From: JABHIB01 sp964497715
GTDB lineage: Archaea > Nanobdellota > Nanobdellia > SCGC-AAA011-G17 > PNOQ01
Length of the DNA stretch: 43,791 bases
Direction of reading: 5' to 3'
Assembly: GCA_964497715.1 (NCBI GenBank)
Contig: CAZCDH010000004.1
Coordinates: 1-43,791 of the forward strand
In this document: positions 13,711 through 22,361 of the stretch, piece by piece
Layout of the letters: each line of letters starts with the position of its first letter
Position numbering within the stretch: position 1 is the first letter of the stretch
The notes under the pieces: model-generated
Databases searched by the model: none
What the model was told of the DNA's origin: nothing
Seen by the model: the letters and a program-made list of their open reading frames with translations, nothing else
Position numbers and translations under genes: made by a program

Positions 13711-16700
13711 ACTTGCAAAAAGTGAGAGTATGAATCAATATTTTGAATATATTGATAAATATCTCCATCATGCATATGGTCTTGCCGAAAAAGCAAAAGA
13801 AAGAGGATATGATCCTACTTCTATAGTCGAAATTCCTGTTGCTAAGAATATGGCTGAGAGAGTTGAAAAATTAGTTAGTATTCTAGCTCCTGAGATAATA
13901 AATAAAGGTATTCCCAAAAGGATTCTTGAGCTCGAAAAAGAGTATGGTAAACTTGATTGGAGAGTTGCTTTTTCTATTTCATTAGAAGTTGCCGAAGAAA
14001 AATTTTGTAAATTTGAAAGTAAAATTAAAGCTATTGAAACTGGAATAAGGATAGGTTTTGCTTATGTTACTGTAGGTGTTGTTGCTAGTCCTGTAGAAGG
14101 GTTTACAGAATTAACTTTGAATAAAAGAAAAAATGATTCAAAGGAGTATTTCTGTTTACATTTTTCTGGACCTGTTAGAAGTGCAGGAGGTACTGCAGCT
14201 TCTGTATGTGTTTTGCTTGCAGATTATATTCGAAAAAAATTGGGGTATTCTGCTTATGATCCTAGTGCAAATGAAATTAAAAGGGCATCTACAGAGTTAA
14301 GAGATTATCATGAAAGGGTAACCAATCTCCAATATTTTCCTTCTGCCGAAGAAACTGAATTTTTTGCAAGTAAAATACCTATACAGATAGATGGTGATCC
14401 AACTGAAGAAATGGAAGTTTCAAATTATAAAGATCTGTCTAGAATAGAAACAAATAGGATTAGGGGAGGGTTTTGTTTAGTTATGGGCGAGTGTTTAGCT
14501 CAAAAAGCTGCAAAAGTTTCTGCACAACTTTCTAGATGGGGTAAGGATTTTGAGATGGATGATTGGGAATTTATTCATGAATTTGTTAAATTACAAAAAA
14601 AGATTAAATCTGGTAAACAGGCAGAAAGTAAGAGTGATTCTATCATTTCTGCAGATTATACTTTTATTAAAGATCTTGCTGCAGGAAGGCCAGTTTTAAC
14701 TTATCCTGGACAGTATGGTGGATTTAGACTGAGATATGGTCGTGGGAGAAATACTGGATTAAGTTCTGCAGCTATACATCCTGTAACTATGAAGGTTTTA
14801 GATGATTTTATAGGTGTTGGAACCCAATTAAAGATGGAACGTCCAGGAAAAGGGACTGCTTTGGGGTCTTGTGATAGTATTGAAGGTCCTATTGTTAAAC
14901 TTAAAAGTGGAGAGGTTCTTTTTTTAGAAACTCTTGAAGATTTTGACAAATTTAAAAAAGATATAGACAAAATCCTTTTTCTTGGAGATATCCTAATTAG
15001 TTATGGTGATTTTTTTAATAGGGCTCATCCTTTAGTTCCTCCAGGATATTGCGAAGAATGGTGGGTGAAAGAACTACGAAAGAAAGAAAGTATTCCTGAA
15101 AAAATCTCTGAATTGTCAGGCGTAGATATTCCACTCATAAAAAGATTATTCAACGATCCTATAAAATCTAAAATTGATATATCTGATGCAATAAAATTAT
15201 CTAAAAAATTGAATATTCCTCTTCATCCAAAATATACATTTCATTGGAATGATTTAGATCAAAAGCAATTTTTATATTTGTTAGATTGGTTAACAAAATC
15301 TGTAATTAATAGGGCAGATAGAAAAATAATATTTCCAGTATTTAATGTTGAAAATGAATTTAATGCCAAGGAGATATTAGAGATTTTGGGTGTACCTCAC
15401 AAATATGTGACAAAAGAACATATAGTTATTGAAGGAGACTGGGCAGTTTCTTTTTTAGTTAGTTTGGGTCTTGAAGATGACGAAACTAGTTTGAAAAAAC
15501 TTATTGAAAAAGTTTCAGGAACAAAAAACATTCTTGAAATATTAAATAAAGTAATTAGTATAAAATTAAGAGATAAAACTGGCACGATTATAGGTGCTAG
15601 AATGGGTAGGCCAGAAAAAGCAAAAATGCGTAAATTAACAGAGAGTCCTCATGTATTATTTCCTGTCGGTGAAGAAGGCGGCAGATTAAAAAGTTTTGAA
15701 TCTGCCATAGAAATTGGATCTATCAAATCTAAATTTCCATCATTCTTTTGTACTGCTTGTAATTCTGAATCTATATATTTAAATTGTCATAAGTGTGGTT
15801 CAAAAACTGAAAAAAAGTATTATTGTTGGCAGTGTGACAAACTTTATGATTCTGAGTTTTGTAAATCGCATGAGATTCCTCTAAAAGCTTATCAAAAAAA
15901 GAAAATAAATATACATGAATATTATAATGAGGTTAGGAAAAAATTATCTTTAAATTCAATGCCTTCTTTAGTAAAGGGAGTCAAGGAATTATTGACTAAT
16001 TCTTGTATTCCCGAGAATCTAACTAAAGGTATCTTGAGATCTATTCACAATTTATTTGTGAATAAAGATGGGACTATAAGGTATGATATGACCGAACTTC
16101 CAATTACTCATTTCAGACCTTCTGAGATAGGTACTAGTATTGAAAAATTAAAGGAGATTGGTTATGAATTTGATATTTATGGTGAGCAATTGAATGATCA
16201 TGAACAGCTTGTCGAGATAAAACCTCAAGATGTAATTCTTCCTGCTTGTGATGTTTCTTCTGAAGAGAGTGCAGATACCGTATTTTTTAGGATTGCAAAT
16301 TTTATAGATGATTTATTAGAAAAGTTTTATGATTGTGATAAATTTTATAATTTAAAATCTAAGGAGGACCTAGTTGGCCATTTAATTATAAGTCTTGCAC
16401 CTCATACATCTGCCGGGATTGTTGGTAGAATAATTGGGTTTTCTAATACTCTTGGATGTTATGCACACCCTTTATGGCACAGTGCTCAAAGAAGAGATTG
16501 TGACGGAGATGAGAATGGAGTAATGCTGTTAATGGATGGCCTAATTAATTTTTCTAAACATTATTTACCTCAAAGAAGAGGTTCTACTCAAGATGCCCCT
16601 CTAGTCTTAACTTCAAAATTAATTCCAACCGAAGTAGATGATATGGTTTTTGATATGGATATGGTTTCTGAATATCCTCTTGAGTTTTATGAAGCTTGTA

Positions 16701-17251
16701 TGAATTATAAAATGCCTCATGAAATAAAAATGGAACAACTTGCAGACAACCTTGAAACTGAAAAACAGTTTGAAAAATATTGGTTTACTCATGATACTTC
16801 ATCAATAAATAAAGGTGTAGTTTTCAGTGCTTACAAATCTTTACCAACAATGCAAGATAAGGTTCTTGGTCAAATGTTTTTGGCTGAGAAGATAAGGGCA
16901 GTTAAGGCATCAGATGTTGCAGGATTAGTAATAGAAAAACATTTCATTAGAGACATAAAAGGTAATCTTAGAAAGTTCTCTATGCAAAAATTTAGGTGTG
17001 TTGGATGTAATGAGAAATATAGGAGACCTCCTTTGGTTGGAAAATGTTCTAAATGTGGAGGTAAAATAATTTTCACAATTTCAGAAGGTTCTGTTAAGAA
17101 GTATTTGGCACCTTCTTTAGGATTAGCAGAAAAATATAATTTGCCAGATTATTTAAAACAGACATTAAATCTAACGAAGAATAGAATAGATAGTGTTTTT
17201 GGAAGAGATCCAGAAAAACAAGAAGGTCTCAGTACATGGTTTGAAAATTAA
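13700..17251 (+). CDS. polC: DNA polymerase D large subunit (DP2)
   Basis: The 1183-residue catalytic subunit carries the DCDGDEN motif at about residues 933-939, the metal-binding aspartates of the two-barrel active site. Zinc-binding clusters are at about 688-740 (CTAC, CHKC, CWQC, CKSH) and near 1100 (CVGC, CSKC). The C-terminus, QEGLSTWF, fits a PCNA-interacting PIP box. No intein interrupts the active site, unlike many archaeal DP2 genes. The start is a TTG inside DP1, with AAGGTG seven bases upstream; the next in-frame start, the ATG at 13730, would remove ten residues. Confidence 0.96.
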   Translation: MENELAKSESMNQYFEYIDKYLHHAYGLAEKAKERGYDPTSIVEIPVAKNMAERVEKLVSILAPEIINKGIPKRILELEKEYGKLDWRVAFSISLEVAEEKFCKFESKIKAIETGIRIGFAYVTVGVVASPVEGFTELTLNKRKNDSKEYFCLHFSGPVRSAGGTAASVCVLLADYIRKKLGYSAYDPSANEIKRASTELRDYHERVTNLQYFPSAEETEFFASKIPIQIDGDPTEEMEVSNYKDLSRIETNRIRGGFCLVMGECLAQKAAKVSAQLSRWGKDFEMDDWEFIHEFVKLQKKIKSGKQAESKSDSIISADYTFIKDLAAGRPVLTYPGQYGGFRLRYGRGRNTGLSSAAIHPVTMKVLDDFIGVGTQLKMERPGKGTALGSCDSIEGPIVKLKSGEVLFLETLEDFDKFKKDIDKILFLGDILISYGDFFNRAHPLVPPGYCEEWWVKELRKKESIPEKISELSGVDIPLIKRLFNDPIKSKIDISDAIKLSKKLNIPLHPKYTFHWNDLDQKQFLYLLDWLTKSVINRADRKIIFPVFNVENEFNAKEILEILGVPHKYVTKEHIVIEGDWAVSFLVSLGLEDDETSLKKLIEKVSGTKNILEILNKVISIKLRDKTGTIIGARMGRPEKAKMRKLTESPHVLFPVGEEGGRLKSFESAIEIGSIKSKFPSFFCTACNSESIYLNCHKCGSKTEKKYYCWQCDKLYDSEFCKSHEIPLKAYQKKKINIHEYYNEVRKKLSLNSMPSLVKGVKELLTNSCIPENLTKGILRSIHNLFVNKDGTIRYDMTELPITHFRPSEIGTSIEKLKEIGYEFDIYGEQLNDHEQLVEIKPQDVILPACDVSSEESADTVFFRIANFIDDLLEKFYDCDKFYNLKSKEDLVGHLIISLAPHTSAGIVGRIIGFSNTLGCYAHPLWHSAQRRDCDGDENGVMLLMDGLINFSKHYLPQRRGSTQDAPLVLTSKLIPTEVDDMVFDMDMVSEYPLEFYEACMNYKMPHEIKMEQLADNLETEKQFEKYWFTHDTSSINKGVVFSAYKSLPTMQDKVLGQMFLAEKIRAVKASDVAGLVIEKHFIRDIKGNLRKFSMQKFRCVGCNEKYRRPPLVGKCSKCGGKIIFTISEGSVKKYLAPSLGLAEKYNLPDYLKQTLNLTKNRIDSVFGRDPEKQEGLSTWFEN

Positions 17252-17252
17252 A

Positions 17253-18458
17253 TCATAGTATGAAATATAATATTACTGGCAATAATAAACATCCCATCAA
17301 ATGATTTCTTCCTATTCCTAATTTTACTGGTAACATTCCAGTAAATGTAGAAATTAATAATATTAATAATCCTGTAAATTGACTAGATATAAAGAATACC
17401 ATTAATATGATTAATGAGATGACCGAAATTATTAATTTTTGATAATTAATTTTTGACATAATATTGGCAAATATTTTTGCTATCTTGATCGTTAGTAATG
17501 TTGCAATGCTACCTACAACTAACGAGACTCCAAAAAAGATTATTAGTTCATTTATTGTGATCTTCTCCATTATTTTCGAAATTGTTATTACTGCACCATT
17601 TCTTGCTTTGTCTATTATGTAGAGTGCTAAAAAACTTAATACCATATTCAGTGTATTTAAACTTCCAACTAATATCAAAAATCCTCTATCTGTTATTTTT
17701 TTGTAAAATGATGATCCTATTATTGCTGCTTGAGCAGGGCCTAATCCTGGAAGAAAAGAACACAATCCTCCTGCAATGAGTGAACAACTCATCACTTTTG
17801 ATAATTCTTTTTTATTAATATTTGGAAAGGTTATTTTTTGAATTGGTATTTTTGCTTTTTCAGATAGACTTATTATTAATGTGCTTGTTCCAAATAATCC
17901 AGATAATAAAGGAAACAAAGGGTTTGTTAAATTTGCAAAATTCAATGTGGTTATTCCTAACACACCAGATGTTAAAAACATTATTAGTGCCCACATCTTA
18001 GATTTTCTTTCTTTCAGAATTAAGAAAGCTGAGGAAGTTATTAGAATTAATGCCATCCATTTTTTTAAGGTTGCATATATTGTTATAATAATCATTGAAA
18101 TTATTGGTGCTAAGATTATTGCCAAAATTAATGCTAAAAAACTTCCAATCAAGGTTAACATTACAGCCTCATAACCTTTCCCTTGGAGCAATAATTTGTG
18201 CCCAGGTAGTACAGATAGTACTGTGCTTGATTCTGGTGCTCCTAAAAATACTGAAGGTATGGTGTCAAGAAAAGTGTGTGTGATTGACATAGAGATGATA
18301 AAAATTGATATCATCAATGGTGAAGTAAATAATAGTAATGAAGGGGAAGAACTCAAAATTAACAATGCTACTAAGTTTATGTGTATTCCTGGAATGAGGC
18401 CTGTGAATATTCCTGCAAAAATACCTATCATAATTGCTATTATTATTTCTATTAACAT
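17253..18458 (-). CDS. TctA-like multi-pass membrane protein
   Basis: The 401-residue protein is almost entirely transmembrane helices (about ten). The N-terminus IFAGIFTGLIPGIHINL and the conserved SITHTFLDTIPSVFLGAPES segment are typical of the archaeal COG1784 family, distantly related to TctA permease subunits of tripartite tricarboxylate transporters. No periplasmic or small membrane partner gene is adjacent, so it may work alone; substrate unknown. It is convergent with DP2, their stop codons one base apart. Confidence 0.85.
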   Translation of the reverse strand: MLIEIIIAIMIGIFAGIFTGLIPGIHINLVALLILSSSPSLLLFTSPLMISIFIISMSITHTFLDTIPSVFLGAPESSTVLSVLPGHKLLLQGKGYEAVMLTLIGSFLALILAIILAPIISMIIITIYATLKKWMALILITSSAFLILKERKSKMWALIMFLTSGVLGITTLNFANLTNPLFPLLSGLFGTSTLIISLSEKAKIPIQKITFPNINKKELSKVMSCSLIAGGLCSFLPGLGPAQAAIIGSSFYKKITDRGFLILVGSLNTLNMVLSFLALYIIDKARNGAVITISKIMEKITINELIIFFGVSLVVGSIATLLTIKIAKIFANIMSKINYQKLIISVISLIILMVFFISSQFTGLLILLISTFTGMLPVKLGIGRNHLMGCLLLPVILYFIL

Positions 18459-18521
18459 ATAATTTGAGAATATCTAAGGAAATAAAAAGATAATTGGACT
18501 ATAATATGTTAAATGATAATC

Positions 18522-18529
18522 CTTATATA
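18522..18529 (+). promoter_or_regulatory. TATA box of the secreted coiled-coil gene
   Basis: CTTATATA here predicts a transcription start near 18551. That leaves a leader of about 40 nt that contains GGGAG at 18580-18584, eight bases before the ATG at 18593. Confidence 0.45.
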
Positions 18530-18592
18530 CTTCCTAATTACTATTTAGTAGTGATTTAACCTTATATTAAATAGGGTTTGGGAGAAATATAA

Positions 18593-18967
18593 ATGAAATT
18601 TAAAACAATAACAAAAACAATTATACCTTACATTATAGCTGGAGGGATAGCTTTACCTCTTATTGCTGGCGCTAAATCTGATAATGTTGAACCGTATTCA
18701 GATTATTTAGAATTAATGGATGCGTATACTACTGGGCAAACTGAATTAGAAGACTGTAATGAAGATTATAGTGCACTTAAACAAGATTTCGAAGAAAGTT
18801 CAACAGAATATTCTACAAAATTAAAAGAATATGAGGCGACTATTGAAGGATTAGATTCTACTGTGTCAAGTCTAAGGGATAGTATTGGTGTTCTTGAGCA
18901 GAAACTATTGAATGAATCTGAGTTGAGAAAAAAAGCAGAGAATAAAAAGTTCTTAGGTATTTTTTAA
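18593..18967 (+). CDS. Secreted or membrane-anchored coiled-coil protein
   Basis: The 124-residue protein starts with a basic stretch and hydrophobic helix (IIPYIIAGGIALPLIAGAKS, about residues 10-29) that can act as a signal peptide or anchor. The rest is an acidic heptad-rich coiled coil (about 45-118). The tail KKAENKKFLGIF is basic and hydrophobic, so it may fold back to the membrane. The gene stands alone between a leftward transporter and a leftward OB-fold gene. A cell-envelope structural role is possible; no family is recognised. Confidence 0.7.
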   Translation: MKFKTITKTIIPYIIAGGIALPLIAGAKSDNVEPYSDYLELMDAYTTGQTELEDCNEDYSALKQDFEESSTEYSTKLKEYEATIEGLDSTVSSLRDSIGVLEQKLLNESELRKKAENKKFLGIF

Positions 18968-18976
18968 TACTTAAGT

Positions 18977-19324
18977 TCAGAATAATTTTATGAGTTCTGC
19001 TTCGATCTCCAATTTATTTTTATATTCCATTATATTTCCATAAACTTCTATGATATTCCCCTTTTTTAATTCTATATCTTCTTCCTTAAATGCAATTATT
19101 GTAATATTCCCTGTAGTATCTTTTAATCCTAAAATTAATAGTCCTGGTGTATTTGTTACAGAATAGACTTCTCCTTTAACTTTTATTTTTTTGTCTATGT
19201 CTTTTTTTGAAATCTCTGAAATATTAGATTCGGAAATATCTACTCTTTCTGATATAAACATTATTAGGAAAATTCCCACAATTGTACAAATTATTGATAG
19301 TTTAAGTAAAGTTTTTTCTTCCAT
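18977..19324 (-). CDS. Membrane-anchored OB-fold protein
   Basis: The 115-residue protein has one N-terminal transmembrane helix (about 7-25), then an OB-fold (about 45-113) with the strand pattern KIKVKGEVYSVTNTPGLLIL, LKDTTGNITIIAF and IIEVYGNIMEYKNKLEIEAE. This is the tRNA_anti/RPA-like nucleic-acid-binding fold. Tethered versions occur widely in archaea with unknown function. It may face outside, where it would bind other ligands. Its start is divergent from the PAN-like gene. Confidence 0.8.
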   Translation of the reverse strand: MEEKTLLKLSIICTIVGIFLIMFISERVDISESNISEISKKDIDKKIKVKGEVYSVTNTPGLLILGLKDTTGNITIIAFKEEDIELKKGNIIEVYGNIMEYKNKLEIEAELIKLF

Positions 19325-19347
19325 ATACTTCTGGTAGAAGATAAAAA

Positions 19348-19355
19348 TTTATAAA
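19348..19355 (+). promoter_or_regulatory. TATA box of the PAN-like gene
   Basis: TTTATAAA is centred 26 nt before the ATG at 19378, giving a leaderless transcript. Confidence 0.6.
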
Positions 19356-19377
19356 GTATTTTACTTTCACATATTTA

Positions 19378-20490
19378 ATGAAATTTTCTAAAAAAAAGAA
19401 GGTGTTAGATAGTTCTCTGACTGACGATAATCGTAAGTTGCGTGAAACTGTTATTCATTTAAGGTCAGAATTAAATAAATTTAGAAATCCTCCATTATTA
19501 CTTTGTGATGTTGTAAATATTATGGGTGAGAAGGCAGTAATTAGATTATCTAATGGGAATCAATTTTTAGTAAATGTGTTTAGTAGTGTAAGGGGAAATC
19601 TTAAGCCTGGTGATAGTGTATTAGCAGAACAAAAAACTTTGAATATAGTTGAAAAAGTCGGTAGTTCTAAACATTTTGCTGTTGAAAATTTTATTAAGAT
19701 TGAAAATCCAAATGTTTTGTGGAACAAAATTGGAGGATTGAATGAACAGATTAGGGAAATACAAGAAGTTGTCGAACTTCCTCTTAAAAATCCGAAATTA
19801 TTCAAGGATATTGGAATAATTCCACCAAAAGGAGTTTTGTTACATGGTTCTAGTGGTACTGGTAAAACTCTTCTTGCAAAAGCTATAGCCTCTAGTACCA
19901 ATTCCAGTTTTATCGAAGTTGTAGGATCTGAATTGGTTCAGAAATTTATAGGAGATGGTGCTAAGTTAGTTAGAGATATGTTTAAGTTAGCTAAGGAAAG
20001 AAGTCCTTCTATTATTTTTATTGATGAAATTGATGCAATTGCTTCAGAAAGATTAGATAGTGGGATGTCTGGAGAAAGAGAAGTTCAGAGAACCCTTATG
20101 CAATTATTGGCAGAAATAGATGGATTCGATAATCTTGGAAATGTTAAAATTATAGGTGCAACAAATAGGTTTGATATTTTAGATCCTGCAATTTTAAGAC
20201 CTGGAAGATTTGATAGATTAATTGAAGTCCCATTGCCTAATAAATTTGGAAGATTAGAAATTTTCAAGATTCATTCTAAAAATATGAAATTAAAAAAAGT
20301 ATATTATGAGGATCTGGATAAACTATTAGATGGCTTTTCTGGTGCAGAAATACGGGCTCTTTGTACAGAAGCAGGCTATTTTGCTATTCGAGAAAAGAGA
20401 AAATATGTAAAACAAGAAGACTTTTTACTGGCAGTGGATAAATTAGTTCAGATGGATGATAGTAGTGCTCATTTAGGGATGGTAGGTTAG
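19378..20490 (+). CDS. pan: PAN-type proteasome-activating AAA ATPase, lacking HbYX tail
   Basis: PAN unfolds substrates and feeds them to the 20S proteasome. The 370-residue protein has a short coiled coil (about 15-36), an OB domain (about 40-95), then the AAA+ domain: Walker A GSSGTGKT (157-164), pore loop KFIGDGA, Walker B FIDEIDA (about 214-220) and the arginine-finger region LRPGRFDR. The C-terminus reads DSSAHLGMVG. Canonical PAN ends near AHLDVLYR, where the last residues form the HbYX gate-opening motif; that motif is missing. It is shorter than the usual 400-430 residues. Either it opens the proteasome differently or it serves another protease or acts as an unfoldase. The downstream 33-residue gene follows at once. 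Confidence 0.88.
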   Translation: MKFSKKKKVLDSSLTDDNRKLRETVIHLRSELNKFRNPPLLLCDVVNIMGEKAVIRLSNGNQFLVNVFSSVRGNLKPGDSVLAEQKTLNIVEKVGSSKHFAVENFIKIENPNVLWNKIGGLNEQIREIQEVVELPLKNPKLFKDIGIIPPKGVLLHGSSGTGKTLLAKAIASSTNSSFIEVVGSELVQKFIGDGAKLVRDMFKLAKERSPSIIFIDEIDAIASERLDSGMSGEREVQRTLMQLLAEIDGFDNLGNVKIIGATNRFDILDPAILRPGRFDRLIEVPLPNKFGRLEIFKIHSKNMKLKKVYYEDLDKLLDGFSGAEIRALCTEAGYFAIREKRKYVKQEDFLLAVDKLVQMDDSSAHLGMVG

Positions 20491-20491
20491 A

Positions 20492-20593
20492 ATGAGTGAT
20501 GGATTATTGTTCCTTTTATCTATTATAGGATTATTCGCACTTTATTGGGTTTTGTTTGGAGAGAGTAAATACAGGGACCAATTTAAAAAATGA
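20492..20593 (+). CDS. 33-residue single-pass membrane protein between pan and thpR
   Basis: This gene starts two bases after the PAN-like stop and ends in an ATGA overlap with thpR. It encodes MSDG, one hydrophobic helix (LLFLLSIIGLFALYWVLFG) and a charged tail ESKYRDQFKK. The tight placement on both sides argues strongly that it is translated. It may anchor or regulate a neighbour; nothing in the sequence defines a function. Confidence 0.7.
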   Translation: MSDGLLFLLSIIGLFALYWVLFGESKYRDQFKK

Positions 20594-21117
20594 GATTATT
20601 TGTTGCTGCAGAGTTACCTCAAGAAATAAAAAATGAATTATATGCCTTACAAAAAAGTTTTAGTCCAAATCTTGCTAAAATTAAATGGGTCAGTAAGAAA
20701 AACTTACATTTAAGTTTAAAATTTCTCGGAGAAGTTGATAGTGAAGATCTCGAAAAGATTAAAGTCCGATTAAATTCTATTAAGTTCGAACAGTTTAGTG
20801 TAAGTTTATCTGATCTTGAAACTTTTAATAATTCAAAAATTTTATGGCATGGTATTTCTCCCAAGGACAAAGTTATAAAATTACAACAAAAAATTGATGA
20901 AGAGTTATTAGATATTTTTAATAGTGATCAAAAGTTTTCACCACATATAACTCTCGGCAGGGTAAAACTTATTAAAAAAGAAAAAGAGTTTCTGGATTCT
21001 TTGAAAAATGTGACTATCAAACCTTCCAAATTTGAGATCAAACAATTCAAATTACTGGAAAGCAAATTAACTAAAGATGGTCCGATTTATGCCATTATTG
21101 GGGAATTTAACAAATAA
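20590..21117 (+). CDS. thpR: RNA 2',3'-cyclic phosphodiesterase
   Basis: The 175-residue 2H phosphoesterase has both catalytic tetrapeptides, HLSL (about residue 43) and HITL (about residue 119), in symmetrical lobes. The family (LigT/ThpR) hydrolyses 2',3'-cyclic phosphate RNA ends to 2'-phosphates and can ligate tRNA halves in vitro. It starts with MRLFVAAELP and has the common length. It is translationally coupled to the 33-residue membrane protein. Confidence 0.93.
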   Translation: MRLFVAAELPQEIKNELYALQKSFSPNLAKIKWVSKKNLHLSLKFLGEVDSEDLEKIKVRLNSIKFEQFSVSLSDLETFNNSKILWHGISPKDKVIKLQQKIDEELLDIFNSDQKFSPHITLGRVKLIKKEKEFLDSLKNVTIKPSKFEIKQFKLLESKLTKDGPIYAIIGEFNK

Positions 21118-21118
21118 A

Positions 21119-21126
21119 TTTATATA
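21119..21126 (+). promoter_or_regulatory. TATA box before the metallopeptidase gene
   Basis: TTTATATA overlaps the end of thpR and is centred 27 nt before the ATG at 21150. An earlier in-frame ATG at 21138 is too close for a leaderless start. Confidence 0.5.
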
Positions 21127-21149
21127 TCTATAAAATTATGTTGAGAGTC

Positions 21150-22361
21150 ATGTTTAAACATAAATCTTACATAGGGTTATTTGTTATTTTAGTTATTTGT
21201 ATAATCTCTTTAGCTTTTTTTATGTTTTGGGACAAAGGTAGTCTTGTTCGTGCACCAACAGAACCTATGCCTGGATGTGTTGTTGTTAATGATAATGGTG
21301 ATCCTGACAACTCCATAGATATTGTTTTCCTTGGTGCAAATTATGATTCTGTTGATGAATTTATTAGTGATACTTATGTTTGGTCTGATGCATTAATGTC
21401 TGTAGAGCCATATACTAAATATTCTGATAGGTTTAATTTTTTCAGAATAGAAAATTTTAGTGATTATGGTTGTGAATGGGATGAAGGTTATATACTTTGT
21501 AATACTGGAAAGGTTATCCGTGCCTCTTCTATTTGTCCTCATGATTATTTTGTTGTTTTGACAGATATTGAAGGGGAAGAGACTCTAGCATACTGGCTAA
21601 GATCTAGTTATTATCAAAAAGTTTCAGCAATAAATACTGCAGATGATAAATTAGTTATAGCACATGAAGCAGGTCATGCGTTTGGAAATTTTGCGGAAGA
21701 ATATGCTGAAGAAGGTTTAAAAATTTGGTGGGATGCACCTAACTGTGATTCTGAAATTGAAATTTGTCCTAAGTTCGATGAAGTTAATGGTACTAGTTGT
21801 ATACAAGGGTGTACAAATTTCCAATATTCTAGGTCTGTAGAAGAAGGAATCATGAGAGATTATTGGGTTAGAGGGGGAAAAACCTATGGGGCATTTGACG
21901 AATATATCTTGGAGCAATTTATATTGGGTAGTACTAATCCTGCATTGGAAGATAATTTGACTGTGCCTGAATCTGTTTTGATTATAGACATTAGTTGTGA
22001 TGGCAAAAATTGTACGATTGATAATGTCGAAGAAAGCACAGGTTTTTCTGATGGAAAAAATAGTTTTGTTGATGAAAGTGATTTATTGAAACTTGTTGTT
22101 AATGGTAGTATAGGAGAAAGTAGAACAAAAGTTGGAAGTTCTACTAAATTATTCACAGAAACAAAAGAAAAAGGAGTATTACAAGTTTCAGATTTTGAAC
22201 AAATTTATATTATTAAAAATCCTGGGACCTTTGGAGAGAATATTTCTCTTGAATTATATGATGAAAATAATAATCTAATTAGTTTGTACGATTATGTTGT
22301 GAAAGGTGTTTCTTCTGTACCTGGTCCGGGAGGAGATATTACTATTCCTTCAGTTTCTTAA
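21150..22361 (+). CDS. Secreted M64-like zinc metallopeptidase
   Basis: The start at 21150 gives 403 residues; the ATG at 21138 would add four. One N-terminal helix (IGLFVILVICIISLAFFMFW) anchors or exports the protein. Residues 40-65 carry the M64-type opening IDIVFLGANYDSVDEF, and HEAGHAFGNFAEEY near residue 172 matches the zinc motif HExGHxFGxxxDEY of the IgA-peptidase M64 family. Several cysteines suggest disulfides outside the cell. A C-terminal beta-rich part (about 260-390) may bind surfaces. It probably cleaves external or envelope proteins. It is convergent with hef, sharing four bases at the stops. Confidence 0.82.
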   Translation: MFKHKSYIGLFVILVICIISLAFFMFWDKGSLVRAPTEPMPGCVVVNDNGDPDNSIDIVFLGANYDSVDEFISDTYVWSDALMSVEPYTKYSDRFNFFRIENFSDYGCEWDEGYILCNTGKVIRASSICPHDYFVVLTDIEGEETLAYWLRSSYYQKVSAINTADDKLVIAHEAGHAFGNFAEEYAEEGLKIWWDAPNCDSEIEICPKFDEVNGTSCIQGCTNFQYSRSVEEGIMRDYWVRGGKTYGAFDEYILEQFILGSTNPALEDNLTVPESVLIIDISCDGKNCTIDNVEESTGFSDGKNSFVDESDLLKLVVNGSIGESRTKVGSSTKLFTETKEKGVLQVSDFEQIYIIKNPGTFGENISLELYDENNNLISLYDYVVKGVSSVPGPGGDITIPSVS

